Below are positions 1-9,429 of a stretch of DNA of 64,000 nucleotides, piece after piece (position 1 is the first letter of the stretch; each line of letters opens with the position of its first letter). The position numbers and the translations under genes were made by a program. A model generated the notes under the pieces. The model did no database searches. It was given only the letters and a program-made list of their open reading frames with translations, and was not told the DNA's origin. This DNA is from CAWICD01 sp052267165 (lineage in GTDB: Bacteria; Vulcanimicrobiota; Vulcanimicrobiia; Vulcanimicrobiales; Vulcanimicrobiaceae), in assembly GCA_052267165.1 (NCBI GenBank), contig JBKQHO010000015.1, positions 1 through 64,000 on the forward strand, given 5' to 3'.

Positions 1-891
1 CTTGGCGCGAGTGCGGTCGTCTTGACCCGCAACACGGACGCCTTCGGCAGGAAGGCCCCGCACCTGCTCTCTGATGCCGCGATCTCGTTTCGCCGCGGCG
101 ACTTGGGAAGCCGAATCGCGTTTTGGGGCTCCTTCGACGCGGTGATCCACGTTGCGACGGCTGCCCCTGCAGGGCCAACGGAGCTCGGTCCGCTGACGAT
201 CGTCGAGACGATCGTCGACGGCACCAGGCGCGTCTTGGAGCTGGCGCGCCGCAACGGGCCGATACCGTTCCTCTTTACGAGCTCCGGCGCCGTCTACGGG
301 CGGGCGCCGTCGCTCGAGCGCTTTCGAGAAAGCTACTTGGGCGCTCCCGATACCCTAGTCCCGAGGTTCGCATACAACGAAGCAAAGCGGTTGGCCGAGC
401 TTCTCTGCGCGGTCGACGCGGAGAAGGCCGGCGTACAGGCCAAAATCGCGCGGCTGTTCGCGTTCGTCGGCCCCTACTTGCCGCTCGACCGGAACTTCGC
501 GATCGGCAACTTCGTCGCGGACGCCTTGCGAGGCGGTCGGATCGAGGTCGGCGGCGACGGCACGGCCGTGCGAAGCTACCTCTACGCCGCCGACCTGACC
601 ACGTGGTTGTGGCGAGTTCTGACGCGCGGCGCGCCGGCGCGAGCGTATAACGTCGGCGGCGAGCGGCCTTACAGCATCGCGGAGATCGCAGAGGTCGTCG
701 CCGGGGTGAGTGGAGGCAGCGAAGTCGTCATCAAGGGCGCGCAAGAGGATCCCCCTCGCCCGCCCGAGCGCTACGTCCCCGATACGGAGCGCGCCCGCAC
801 GGAGCTCGACCTCGCGGAGACCGTTTCACTTGAAGAGGGCGTCCGCCGAACCATCGACTGGCATCGAGCGCTCGAGCGGACCGGCCGCTAA
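1..891 (+). CDS. NAD-dependent epimerase/dehydratase, 5' end cut by window edge
   Basis: Extended short-chain dehydrogenase of the kind that modifies nucleotide-sugars. The frame is open from base 1 (LGASAVVLT), so the Rossmann glycine motif lies outside the window. Visible are TSSGAVYG with the active-site serine region, then FAYNEAKRLAE, which carries the catalytic YxxxK pair, and a C-terminal substrate-binding half. It is clearly similar along its whole length to the next gene, a tandem duplicate 142 bp downstream. The exact sugar substrate cannot be read from the sequence. Confidence 0.85.
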   Translation, partial: LGASAVVLTRNTDAFGRKAPHLLSDAAISFRRGDLGSRIAFWGSFDAVIHVATAAPAGPTELGPLTIVETIVDGTRRVLELARRNGPIPFLFTSSGAVYGRAPSLERFRESYLGAPDTLVPRFAYNEAKRLAELLCAVDAEKAGVQAKIARLFAFVGPYLPLDRNFAIGNFVADALRGGRIEVGGDGTAVRSYLYAADLTTWLWRVLTRGAPARAYNVGGERPYSIAEIAEVVAGVSGGSEVVIKGAQEDPPRPPERYVPDTERARTELDLAETVSLEEGVRRTIDWHRALERTGR

Positions 892-1033
892 GAACGACAA
901 TCCCTAAAGCATATGTGGCTACACTGGTAACTGTCACCAGGTCCCGGGCGTCTTGATGCAATAAAGGTTTTCTCGCGATCGGCTAGTAGTCGGTCGCTCT
1001 CTTGTCGCTGCGCCGGGGAAGCCAACTGTTGGG

Positions 1034-2089
1034 ATGACGAAAGCCGAAGCGCTCGCCCCCGACCTCGACACAATCGTCGAACGCAACGAGGACGACTTCG
1101 CGACCTTCAAGGGCGCAAGGTTCTTCATCACCGGCGGCACCGGCTTCGTCGGCTCGTGGCTTCTCGAGACGCTTTCGTGGGCGAACCGCCGGCTCGAGCT
1201 CGGGACGAGCGCGGTCGTGCTCACGCGCAACCCGGACGCCTTCGCTTCTGCCGCGCCACACCTGCTCTGCGATCCGGCGATCTCGTTCCGGCGCGGCGAC
1301 GTGCGCGGCTCGACCTCGATCTGGGGCACGTTCGACGCGGTCATCCACGCGGCCACCACTGCCAGCGCAAGCTACAGTGACGACCCGCTCTCGATGATCG
1401 AGACGATCGTCGACGGAACGCGGCGCGTTCTGGAGCTAGCGCGGCGCAACGGCGCTATCCCGTTCCTGTTCACCAGTTCCGGCGCCGTCTACGGCGAGCA
1501 GCCCGCTGACGTCGAGGCGATCGACGAAGGCTATCTCGGCGGCCCGGACCCGCTCGAGCCGAAGTTCCCTTACCACGAATCGAAGCGGCTCGCCGAGATG
1601 CTGTGCGTCATCGACGCGACCGGCGCCGGCATCCAAGCGAAGATCGCGCGGCTCTTCACGCTGGTGGGGCCGTACTTGCCGCTCGACCGCCACTTCGAGA
1701 TCGGCAACTTCATCAACGACGTCCTGCGCGGGCGCGCGATCGACGTCGCGAGCGGCGGTAAGGCGGTCTGTACCTATCTCTATGCCGCCGATCTGGCGAC
1801 TTGGCTTTGGCGCATCCTCGCGCGAGGCGAGACGTGCCGGGCCTACAACGTCGGATCGGAACGCACGATGAGCATCGCCGACGCGGCACATGTCGTCGCC
1901 GCGGTCAACGGCGGCGTCAACGAGATCGTCATTCGAGGGACCGGGGCTGGGCATCCGCTCAAGCCCGACCGCTACGTGCCGAGCACCGTACGGGCCCGTA
2001 GCGAGCTGGGCCTGACGGAAACGGTCGGATTAGACGAAGCGATCCGGCGCACCATCGCCTGGCACCGCGCGAAGTCGACCCTGCGTTGA
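1034..2089 (+). CDS. NAD-dependent epimerase/dehydratase (complete paralogue)
   Basis: Complete 351-residue extended SDR enzyme. The NAD-binding motif TGGTGFVGSWLLE sits near residue 35, SSGAVYG near residue 148, and the catalytic YxxxK in FPYHESKRLAE near residue 178. The family acts on UDP-, GDP- or dTDP-sugars as 4-epimerase, reductase or dehydratase. The acidic N-terminal extension of about 25 residues before the Rossmann fold is longer than usual. With the upstream copy and the thiamine enzyme that follows on the other strand it may belong to a surface-glycan sugar pathway; that grouping is inference. Confidence 0.87.
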   Translation: MTKAEALAPDLDTIVERNEDDFATFKGARFFITGGTGFVGSWLLETLSWANRRLELGTSAVVLTRNPDAFASAAPHLLCDPAISFRRGDVRGSTSIWGTFDAVIHAATTASASYSDDPLSMIETIVDGTRRVLELARRNGAIPFLFTSSGAVYGEQPADVEAIDEGYLGGPDPLEPKFPYHESKRLAEMLCVIDATGAGIQAKIARLFTLVGPYLPLDRHFEIGNFINDVLRGRAIDVASGGKAVCTYLYAADLATWLWRILARGETCRAYNVGSERTMSIADAAHVVAAVNGGVNEIVIRGTGAGHPLKPDRYVPSTVRARSELGLTETVGLDEAIRRTIAWHRAKSTLR

Positions 2090-2095
2090 GCCAGC

Positions 2096-3979
2096 CTACG
2101 CCGGAGTAGGCTCGGGCAGCTCCGCCGGAGCCGAGAGATAGCGCAAGACGTCGGCAGCGACCGCCGCGGGCAACTCCGGCGCCATCTGATGCAGAGGGCT
2201 GAACTCCGAACCGTCGGTCGACGCCACCTTGCGCGAGAGCTTGGGGTGAAACGTCTGACGGGGATCGAGCGGAACGACGAACGCGTGCGGCTCGGCGCTT
2301 TCGAAAGCCCGTTCGAAGGCCGCCGAAACGAGCCGGTCGGGCTCGAGCTCCAGCACGGGAATCCCGAACGCATCGAAGAGTTTCGTCCAAACCGGCAAAC
2401 CGAAGCCGGTCTTGGCGTCGCAACCGAGGTAGGCACCGCCGTACTGCTGGCGCTGGGCCGCGCGCAGCGAGCCATGCCCATCGTTGGCGAAGACGAAGAT
2501 CTTTAGGTTGAGCTTGTTGAGCGCGACCGTGCCGAGCTCTTGCGCGCTGCGCAGCAGGCTGGCATCGCCTTCGATCAAGATCGTGCGCTTCTCGGGCCAA
2601 GCCATGGCCGCGCCGACCGCTCCGGCGAGCCCGTGACCCATCGGAGCCAAACTCTTATTGGTCAGAATCACTTGTCCGATGCGCTGGCGCAGCGCCTGCA
2701 TGGCCACGACGTTGGCGACGCCGTTGGAGCCCAGCACGATTACGTCGGCGCTCGATCCGACTTCCGAAAGGCGGCGATAGAACCCGTACGGATCGACGAA
2801 GCCGTCGCGCACCGCATTCGCCTCTTCGTGGAGGGGAAGCTTCGCGCGAACATGACGGCAGAATTGGAACCATTCAGCGTAGTCGGGATAGTTGCGAGCG
2901 GAGATTTCACGGAGCAGGGTGTTGGCATCGCAGCGCAACGCCAACTCGAGCCGCGGATGGCCTTTCTCGAGTTCCGCCCGATCGATGTCGACTTGGACCA
3001 CTTTCGCGAGCGGTGCAAACTCTCGCCAGTTCGGCCCCGTCTGCGCAAGGCTTAGTCGCGTTCCGAGCGCCAGCACGAGATCGGCCTGCTGGAGCAGGAC
3101 GTTGGCGTAGCGTTGGCCCTGAGCGTTGGGACGCCCGAAATACATGTCTTCGTCGGCGGGGATGCGATCGATACCGTTCCAGGTGGTCTGGATCGGCACG
3201 TTGAGCCGGCGCAGCTTCGGCAGGACCGCCCGCGCGGTCCGCCGGCTGACGCCGTTCCCGAGCAGCAGAATCGGACGCTCCGCCGCGGAGAGCATCGCGG
3301 CGACCTCGTCAGCACGTTCGAGTGCCTCGCAGATCAGCGTGGAATCGATCTCGTCCCGGACTTCGACCCGGTTCGGTCGGGCCTCGGGCTCATCGACCAG
3401 CGCGATCTGCGCGTCCAAACATATTTCCAGGAAGACAGGACCCTTGCGGCCCGTTCGGCCCCGCTCGACCAGCGCGCTAAAGGCTTCACGCGCGATTGGA
3501 GCTTCGATGCGCCGCGCTACGACCGTGACGCGGGAAGCGACCGCGACGCCGTCGACCTCGTGAACGCCGCGCTGCCGCAAGCCGCGCCCCGCGAGGTCGG
3601 TGCTGTTCACCTGACCGCCGATGACGAGCAACTCGCGACTCTCGCAATAGGCGGCGGCCATGGCGGTAACGACGTTGGTGAAGCCGGCGCCGCCGCCGAC
3701 CAAAACGAACGCGCGGCCGCGGCCTTCGGCGGCGTTGAAGTACTCGGCCGCGATCGCGCCGGCCACTTCCTGAACGAACGGAACGCAATGGAAGCGGCTG
3801 CGCGCGCCGTCGAGCAAGTGCACGATCTCAGCGCCGGCCACGAAGAAACAATGCGTGTACCCAAGATCCTGCAGCCAGGACATGAGTTGATCGCCGTAGT
3901 GCTTGCGTGCTGCATCTCGCGGCGCCGGCGCCGATTCACTTGCATTCGGCGGATCGAAGACGTCACGATTGATAGGCAA
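2096..3979 (-). CDS. Thiamine-diphosphate-dependent enzyme, acetolactate-synthase family
   Basis: A 627-residue ThDP enzyme with the N-terminal PYR domain (conserved glutamate in VPFVQEVAGAIAAEY), a central Rossmann-like domain (ILLLGNGVSRR) and the C-terminal PP domain. The ThDP/Mg motif starts GDASLLRSAQELGT near residue 470 and ends FAND. The start is a TTG seven bases after AGGGAG; a frame open further upstream is not needed for the fold. Relatives include acetolactate synthase and decarboxylases of sugar-biosynthesis clusters. No regulatory small subunit is adjacent, so this is less likely to be the housekeeping IlvB. Its 3' end lies 6 bp from the end of the convergent epimerase gene. 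Confidence 0.8.
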   Translation of the reverse strand: MPINRDVFDPPNASESAPAPRDAARKHYGDQLMSWLQDLGYTHCFFVAGAEIVHLLDGARSRFHCVPFVQEVAGAIAAEYFNAAEGRGRAFVLVGGGAGFTNVVTAMAAAYCESRELLVIGGQVNSTDLAGRGLRQRGVHEVDGVAVASRVTVVARRIEAPIAREAFSALVERGRTGRKGPVFLEICLDAQIALVDEPEARPNRVEVRDEIDSTLICEALERADEVAAMLSAAERPILLLGNGVSRRTARAVLPKLRRLNVPIQTTWNGIDRIPADEDMYFGRPNAQGQRYANVLLQQADLVLALGTRLSLAQTGPNWREFAPLAKVVQVDIDRAELEKGHPRLELALRCDANTLLREISARNYPDYAEWFQFCRHVRAKLPLHEEANAVRDGFVDPYGFYRRLSEVGSSADVIVLGSNGVANVVAMQALRQRIGQVILTNKSLAPMGHGLAGAVGAAMAWPEKRTILIEGDASLLRSAQELGTVALNKLNLKIFVFANDGHGSLRAAQRQQYGGAYLGCDAKTGFGLPVWTKLFDAFGIPVLELEPDRLVSAAFERAFESAEPHAFVVPLDPRQTFHPKLSRKVASTDGSEFSPLHQMAPELPAAVAADVLRYLSAPAELPEPTPA

Positions 3980-4141
3980 CGGGTCACTCCCTAAAAGACT
4001 GGAATCGGATAATGCGGACCACACAGCGGCCAAAGACCTACGTGCTCTGTGTCCTACTATCGGTGCGGCGACGAGTCGCTTGAGACAGGCAGGGCTCGCT
4101 GTCAAAGCTTTTACAAATCGACCGATGCGCGAATCCACGAG

Positions 4142-4157
4142 TGTGACGACCGTCACA
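4142..4157. promoter_or_regulatory. CRP/FNR-type palindrome
   Basis: TGTGA, six bases, TCACA: a perfect match to the symmetric half-sites bound by CRP/FNR-family regulators. It lies in the 289-bp divergent spacer between the thiamine enzyme and the MFS transporter, so it could act on either. No regulator of that family is encoded in this window. Nothing else in this spacer was recognised apart from a TTGACA at 4174. Confidence 0.4.
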
Positions 4158-4268
4158 TCGTCGGGCCCCTCTTGACAGTCGGCATGCGTTCTTTCGGCAC
4201 TCGAGCGAACGCTTTGCCGGCTGCGCGGAGGCGCGAGGGCAGCCCGCGTGCGCGTGAAATGATGACGC

Positions 4269-5666
4269 ATGGCGCAGCCCCGGGATGAAGCAGGCGAATC
4301 CGACGAAGGCCTCGAGCCGAGTCTACGCCGCTTCGCCGTCGTGGCCATCGCGCTCGGCACGATCATGGCCGTCCTCGACGGCTCGATCGCCAACGTCGCG
4401 CTGCCGACGATCGCGCGCGAGCTACGCGTCGATCCGGCGGCGTCGGTGTGGATCGTCAACGCGTACCAGCTGGCGACGACGATGTCGCTCATCCCGCTGG
4501 CCTCGCTCGGCGACGTCTACGGATACCGGCGCGTCTACCGCGCCGGTCTGGCAGGCTTCACCCTCGGCTCGCTCGGTTGCGCTCTGTCGCACAGCCTGAC
4601 GGCGCTGGTCGTCTTCCGCTTCCTGCAAGGCTTCGCCGGCGCGGCGATCATGGCGGTCGGTCCGGCGCTCTATCGCACGATCTTTCCGAGCCGCATGCTC
4701 GGCGTCGCGCTCGGGATCAGCGCGTTGACCGTCGCCTCGAGCGCGGCTGCCGGACCGACGATCGGCGGCTTGATCCTGGCGGTGCTGCCGTGGCCGTGGC
4801 TCTTCGCGATCAACGTTCCGCTCGGCATCTTCGACGTAGTTCTTGCAGGCCGCACGCTGCCGTGTCAGAGCGGCCACGGAGGACGCTTCGACTTCACGAG
4901 CGCCTTGCTCGCCGCGCCGGCCTTCACGCTTTTGGTGACTGCCGTCGACGGGCTCTCGCGGTCGATCTCGCGGATCGTGCTGGCCCTTCAGCTGGCCGGG
5001 AGCGTCGCCTTCGGCGCGCTCTTCGTCGCGCGGCAGCGGCGCATCGCGCACCCGATGTTGCCGCTTGACTTGTTCGCCTCTCCGCGGTTTTCGCTCGCGG
5101 CGGGCACGTCGCTCTGCTCGTTCGTCGCGCAGGGCCTCGCCTTCGTCGCACTGCCGTTCCTCTTCCAGACCGGCTACGGCTACAGCGCCTTCGCCTCGGG
5201 TCTGCTCTTCACGCCTTGGCCGCTTTCGATCGCCGTCGTTGCGCCCTTTGCCGGACGTTTGGCGGATCGCTTCCCCGCGCCGATCCTTTCGACGGCGGGA
5301 CTCTTCGTGTTCGCGCTCGGTCTTGCGTTGCTCGGGAAACTCGGCGCGCATGCGTCGCCGCCCGACATCGTCTGGCGCGCTTGCGTATGCGGTTTAGGGT
5401 TCGGCTTCTTTCAGTCGCCCAACAACCGCGAGATCATGGGCAATGCTCCCCGCGAACGCAGCGGCAGCGCTTCGGGCGTGTTAGCGACGGTCCGCGTGAC
5501 CGGTCAGGCCTTGGGTGCGGCCTTGACCGCCGTCCTGCTGGCCGCCGGCGGCACCGCGGCAGCGCATCCCGCACTGCTGCTGGCGGCAGGTGCGGCGGCG
5601 GCGGCGGGTTTCGTCAGCGCGCTTCGGCTGCCCGCGCTGCGCAGCACCGCCGCTGGGAAAGCCTAA
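4269..5666 (+). CDS. MFS transporter, DHA2 (EmrB/QacA-like) family
   Basis: A 465-residue integral membrane protein, probably a proton-driven exporter of drugs or metabolites. The first helix carries LDGSIANVALPTIA, typical of DHA2 members, followed by the MFS motif GDVYGYRRVYRAG near residues 80-92 and a motif-C-like stretch (SAAAGPTIGGLI). The length suits 12 to 14 helices. It is followed by an HxlR-type repressor gene 162 bp downstream on the same strand, a common arrangement for regulated efflux. The substrate is unknown. No strong ribosome-binding site was seen before the ATG. Confidence 0.87.
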   Translation: MAQPRDEAGESDEGLEPSLRRFAVVAIALGTIMAVLDGSIANVALPTIARELRVDPAASVWIVNAYQLATTMSLIPLASLGDVYGYRRVYRAGLAGFTLGSLGCALSHSLTALVVFRFLQGFAGAAIMAVGPALYRTIFPSRMLGVALGISALTVASSAAAGPTIGGLILAVLPWPWLFAINVPLGIFDVVLAGRTLPCQSGHGGRFDFTSALLAAPAFTLLVTAVDGLSRSISRIVLALQLAGSVAFGALFVARQRRIAHPMLPLDLFASPRFSLAAGTSLCSFVAQGLAFVALPFLFQTGYGYSAFASGLLFTPWPLSIAVVAPFAGRLADRFPAPILSTAGLFVFALGLALLGKLGAHASPPDIVWRACVCGLGFGFFQSPNNREIMGNAPRERSGSASGVLATVRVTGQALGAALTAVLLAAGGTAAAHPALLLAAGAAAAAGFVSALRLPALRSTAAGKA

Positions 5667-5788
5667 TCTTCAGCCAGTTCCGGACGTTCAGGTGCGACGC
5701 GCCAAGGAAGGCACCCCAACCCAATGTGGCTCGGTCGAGACGGCGCCCGTGTGAGCGAGATTACCTTCGCACTGATGAGGGCCTCCGA

Positions 5789-5798
5789 CCGTTAACTC
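5789..5798. promoter_or_regulatory. CCGTTAACTC element upstream of the HxlR gene
   Basis: This 10-mer contains a GTTAAC palindrome and lies 30 bp upstream of the HxlR start. The identical 10-mer forms the right arm of the palindrome at 30004-30028. It could be an operator, but two copies in 64 kb are weak evidence. Confidence 0.2.
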
Positions 5799-5828
5799 CC
5801 ATATGATCTAGTCCGATTGACCCTATGA

Positions 5829-6212
5829 ATGGAAACCTCGAGAGCGAAGGCTGTCGTTACAAGCGACGCCTATCCGGAATTGGCAAACACGGCTTGCGCC
5901 TGCGGGCTAACGGCCGACGTCCACCACTTCCTGAACGCGCTCCGAACCCTAGGCTGCCACCGGAACTGCGCGATCCTGCGAACGCTTGCCGAGGGCCCCA
6001 AGCGATTCAACGACATCGTCGCAACGATGCCGTCCATCCCAGAGCCGTCGCTGTCGGCGGCGCTGCGCGAACTCGATACCGAGGGGCTGGTCTCCCGGCA
6101 CGTCGTTCCGGGACCGCCGCTGCGCGTCATGTACGAGCTCACCGATAGCGGCATGCAACTCGTGCCCGTGGCACTTTCGCTCGGTGAATTAGCGGAGCGC
6201 GGCGAGCACTAA
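5829..6212 (+). CDS. HxlR-family winged-helix transcriptional regulator
   Basis: A 127-residue DNA-binding protein. The HxlR signature is clear: ILRTLAEGPKRFNDI, then a recognition helix ending in LSAALRELDTEGLVSR, then the wing YELTDSGMQLVPV. It has several cysteines near the N terminus (ACACG and GCHRNC), where some HxlR proteins sense redox or electrophiles; a sensing role here is inference. The nearest regulatory target is the MFS gene just upstream. The stop lies 8 bp from the end of convergent gdhA. Confidence 0.88.
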   Translation: METSRAKAVVTSDAYPELANTACACGLTADVHHFLNALRTLGCHRNCAILRTLAEGPKRFNDIVATMPSIPEPSLSAALRELDTEGLVSRHVVPGPPLRVMYELTDSGMQLVPVALSLGELAERGEH

Positions 6213-6220
6213 CCCGCTGC

Positions 6221-7480
6221 CTACGCGTACACTCCACGTATGTTGAGCGACTGCACCACGCGGTCGATCGCAAGCATATACGCCGCGGTGCGCAACGGCA
6301 CGTTGCGCTGTTCCGAGAGCGCGCGAACCCGCGCGAAATTCTCGAGCAGAACGTCCGCGAGCCGCTCGTTGACTTCGGCTTCCTTCCAGAAGTAGCCGGC
6401 CCGGTCCTGAGCCCACTCGAAGTATGAGACGGTCACGCCGCCTGCGTTGGCCATGATGTCGGGAACGACGACCACGCCGCGCTGAGTGAGGATGCGGTCG
6501 GCTTCGGGCGTCGTCGGGCCGTTGGCGCCCTCGACGATCAGCTTGGCTTGGACGCGCCCCGCGTTGAGGAGCGTGAACTGCTTCTCCAGCGCGGCGGGAA
6601 CGAGGACGTCGCAGGGGAGCTCCAAGAGCTCGTCGTTGCTCAGACGTTCGCCGCCGCGATAGCCGTCGAGCGAGTGGTGCTCTTGCGCGTAGGCCGTCGC
6701 GCCCGCGACGTCGATTCCGTTGCTGTTGTGGTATCCGCCGGTCACGTCCGAGATCGCGATCACCTTGCATCCGACGTCGCTGAACATGCGCGCGGCGATC
6801 GAACCGACGTTGCCGAAGCCTTGGACCACCACCCGCGCCTGCACCGGCTCGAGCCCCATGTGACGCATCTGATCGAGCGCGATGAGCGACACGCCGCGCC
6901 CGGTCGCCTCGACGCGGCCGCGGGAACCGCCGATCGCCAGCGGCTTGCCGGTGACGACGCCCGGCATGTGCTCGCGCATGTGCATCGAGTACGTGTCCAT
7001 GAACCAAGCCATGATCTGCGGCGTCGTGCCGACGTCGGGCGCGGGCACGTCCTTGTTGGGGCCGACGACTTCGACCAGCTCCGCGGCGTAGCGCCGCGTG
7101 ATGCGTTCGAGCTCGCCGGGCGAGAGCGTCGCGGGATCGCAGGTGACGCCGCCCTTTCCGCCGCCGAACGGCAGATCGACGACGGCGCATTTCCAGGTCA
7201 TCCAAAACGCAAGCGCGGTCACTTCGTCGAGCGTCACGCCCGGATGGAAACGGATGCCGCCTTTGGCCGGACCGCGTGCGAAGTTGTACTGAACGCGGTA
7301 GCCCGTGAAGACTTCCAGCTCGCCGTTGTCCCGTTGGAAGGGGATGGCGAAGATGATTTGCCGCGAGGGCTTGGTGAGCAGCCGGCGCATCCCCGGATCA
7401 AGATCGAGCAGCGTCGCCGCATCGTTGAAGTAAGCGATCGCGTCTCCGAACACCGAGATTTCGCGCACGGCGGTGATCAT
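6221..7480 (-). CDS. gdhA: Glutamate dehydrogenase
   Basis: Interconverts glutamate and 2-oxoglutarate plus ammonia with NAD(P). The 419-residue length fits the hexameric bacterial enzymes. The substrate and catalytic lysines are in KGGIRF (K73), TWKCAV (K97) and GGGKGG (K109). The nucleotide-binding fold shows VQGFGNVGS near residue 217. The start ATG has an AGGGGAA-type ribosome-binding site upstream. It is a single gene, convergent with the HxlR regulator. Cofactor preference cannot be read with confidence. Confidence 0.95.
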   Translation of the reverse strand: MITAVREISVFGDAIAYFNDAATLLDLDPGMRRLLTKPSRQIIFAIPFQRDNGELEVFTGYRVQYNFARGPAKGGIRFHPGVTLDEVTALAFWMTWKCAVVDLPFGGGKGGVTCDPATLSPGELERITRRYAAELVEVVGPNKDVPAPDVGTTPQIMAWFMDTYSMHMREHMPGVVTGKPLAIGGSRGRVEATGRGVSLIALDQMRHMGLEPVQARVVVQGFGNVGSIAARMFSDVGCKVIAISDVTGGYHNSNGIDVAGATAYAQEHHSLDGYRGGERLSNDELLELPCDVLVPAALEKQFTLLNAGRVQAKLIVEGANGPTTPEADRILTQRGVVVVPDIMANAGGVTVSYFEWAQDRAGYFWKEAEVNERLADVLLENFARVRALSEQRNVPLRTAAYMLAIDRVVQSLNIRGVYA

Positions 7481-7511
7481 CAGGCAATTCCCCTCGCTAG
7501 TCGCGTCCCTC

Positions 7512-7524
7512 TACGAATTTCGTA
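7512..7524. promoter_or_regulatory. Palindrome TACGAA-T-TTCGTA upstream of gdhA
   Basis: A perfect 6-bp inverted repeat around one base, 32 bp upstream of the gdhA start, in an unusually AT-rich patch of the 192-bp gdhA-ychF spacer. It may be an operator for gdhA. No cognate regulator was identified. Confidence 0.25.
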
Positions 7525-7672
7525 TTACGGAATTTCTTGTTTTCCCCTACATATGGCCAATCACGCCCCGCACGTTCTCGCCTTCTGTCGAAGGAGCTCC
7601 GGCCCGGCGTCTCGTTACGCCGAAGCGTGTCCCAAGCCGGAGCACAAACAGGCGAGCCCTGACTGATTCGGT

Positions 7673-8767
7673 TCAGACGTTGAACTTGAAATTGACGACG
7701 TCGCCCTCGCGCATGACGTACTCCTTGCCTTCACTGCGCACGAGGCCGGCGGCGCGCAGGGCTTCCATCGAACGCAAACGGGCATAGTCGTCGTAGCTGA
7801 TGATCTCCGCCCGAATGAACCCGCGCTCGATGTCGGAGTGAATCTTACCGGCCGCCACAGGCGCCCTCGTGCCCTTTGCGATGGTCCAGGCGCGAGCTTC
7901 CTTTTCGCCCGCGGTCAGGAACGTCATGAGACCGAGCAGGTCGTACGCGCTCAAGATCAGCTGGTCGAGCCCGCTCCGCGCGATGCCGAGCTCGCCCCGG
8001 AACGAGCGCGTCTCTTCTTCCGAAAGGCCGGCGAGCTCGGCCTCGAGCTTGCCGCAGAAAGCGATTGCCCCACTGCTTTCTCGGGCCGCGTGTTCGAAGA
8101 CGCTCCCGGCAAGGGGCCCCGGCGCCCCGACTTGCGGCTCGTCGACGTTGGCCACGTAGAGCATAGGCTTGCCCGTCAGCAGGAAGCACTCATGCGCAAA
8201 TTCCATCTCGACCGAATCGGGAGCGAAGCTGCGCGCCGGCGTCCCCACTTCGAGCGCTTCCTTGAGCCGCTTGCCTGCTTCGAGGCGCGCCCCGCCTTTC
8301 GGGTTGACCCGAACTTCCCGCTCCAGCTTGTCGAGCCGCTTCGACAACGTTGCAAGGTCGGCGAGCGCCATCTCGATGTTCACGATCTCGATATCGCGCA
8401 GCGGGTCAGGCGTCCCCTCGACGTGGACCACGTCGTCGTCTTCGAAGCAGCGAACCACCATCGCCACCGCGTCGGTCTCGCGAATGTGGCTGAGGAACGC
8501 GTTGCCCAGGCCGGCCCCGCTGCTCGCTCCCCGGACGAGTCCAGCGATATCGACGAAGCGCATGGTAGCCGGGACGATGCGATCGGTCCGAACGATCTCG
8601 GCCAAGACCCGCAGCCGCTCGTCCGGCACGGGCACTTCGCCGACGTTCGGTTCGATCGTCGCAAATGGGTAGTTGGCGGCAAGCGCTTGCGCCGAGCTGG
8701 TCAGGGCGTTGAAGATGGTCGACTTGCCGACGTTGGGCAAGCCGACGATTCCACAGGAAAGTGCCAT
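7673..8767 (-). CDS. ychF: YchF/OLA1-type P-loop ATPase
   Basis: A 364-residue Obg-related NTPase associated with the ribosome and redox stress. G1 is GLPNVGKST (residues 8-16), G3 is DIAGLV near residue 73, and the G4 position is NVDE rather than NKxD, the change that gives this family ATP preference. The C terminus is the usual TGS domain ending MREGDVVNFKFNV. Full length. It is divergent from the next gene with 94 bp between starts. Confidence 0.95.
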   Translation of the reverse strand: MALSCGIVGLPNVGKSTIFNALTSSAQALAANYPFATIEPNVGEVPVPDERLRVLAEIVRTDRIVPATMRFVDIAGLVRGASSGAGLGNAFLSHIRETDAVAMVVRCFEDDDVVHVEGTPDPLRDIEIVNIEMALADLATLSKRLDKLEREVRVNPKGGARLEAGKRLKEALEVGTPARSFAPDSVEMEFAHECFLLTGKPMLYVANVDEPQVGAPGPLAGSVFEHAARESSGAIAFCGKLEAELAGLSEEETRSFRGELGIARSGLDQLILSAYDLLGLMTFLTAGEKEARAWTIAKGTRAPVAAGKIHSDIERGFIRAEIISYDDYARLRSMEALRAAGLVRSEGKEYVMREGDVVNFKFNV

Positions 8768-8861
8768 AAAAAGAGAGGTCTCGTCCGAGAATCAAGCGAG
8801 AACCGACCGGGGCGTTTCGGGCCGGGCAAGGATTCCCCCTGGACGCGTAGGACTTTTCAAC

Positions 8862-9335
8862 ATGCGTCAAATGAAGGTCGACAAGCTCGGCATCGACTTG
8901 CTGACCCACGACCCGGTGGTGATCCTCAAGGACCTCGAAGGCAAGCGGTACCTCCCGATTCTGATCGGTCCATTCGAAGCCACCGCGATCGCGCTCGCCC
9001 TTGAAGGCACGCAGGTCCCCCGCCCGCTTTCGCACGACCTGATGCGAACGATGCTCGAGTCGCTCCACGCGACCCTCGAGCAAATCGTCATCCACGACAT
9101 CAAGGACTCCACGTTCTTCGCCAAGCTAATCGTGCGGCAGAACGGCAACACGCAAGAGATCGACGCCCGCCCCTCCGACGGCATCGCGCTCGCCTTGCGC
9201 ATGCAAGCCCCGATCTACGTTTCCGACAAGATCGTCCTCGAAGAGTCCGTCGCCGACAAGAAGGCCGAAGCCGAGGACACGGCCCGCTTCAAGAAGTTCA
9301 TCGAAGAGCTCAAACCAAGCGACTTCAAGGAGTAG
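8862..9335 (+). CDS. Bifunctional nuclease (BFN/DUF151) family protein
   Basis: A 157-residue protein matching the DUF151 fold: an N-terminal MKVDKLGIDL strand, YLPILIGPFEATAIALAL, then ARPSDGIALALRMQAPIYVS, the most conserved block of the family. Family members have DNase/RNase activity in plants and occur widely in bacteria, often with a UVR domain, which is absent here. The start at MRQMKVD fits family N termini; the frame is open further upstream but overlaps divergent ychF. A charged tail (KKFIEELKPSDFKE) ends the protein. Confidence 0.85.
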   Translation: MRQMKVDKLGIDLLTHDPVVILKDLEGKRYLPILIGPFEATAIALALEGTQVPRPLSHDLMRTMLESLHATLEQIVIHDIKDSTFFAKLIVRQNGNTQEIDARPSDGIALALRMQAPIYVSDKIVLEESVADKKAEAEDTARFKKFIEELKPSDFKE

Positions 9336-9429
9336 CCCCGCTCGTCGCCTTTCCGGCGGACGCTGCGACGGCCCAGGGGCGTCGCCGGCGCCAGCCCCGG
9401 GGGCCCGCGCGCAACGTCGCCGGCGACAG

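Noticed and set aside
3980..4492. 170-codon N-terminal extension of the ThDP enzyme
   Set aside because: It crosses the divergent MFS start, has no domain similarity, and a TTG with ribosome-binding site fits the known fold start.
7838..9004. 388-codon plus-strand frame opposite ychF
   Set aside because: Antisense shadow of ychF; the short bifunctional-nuclease gene at 8862 is in another frame.
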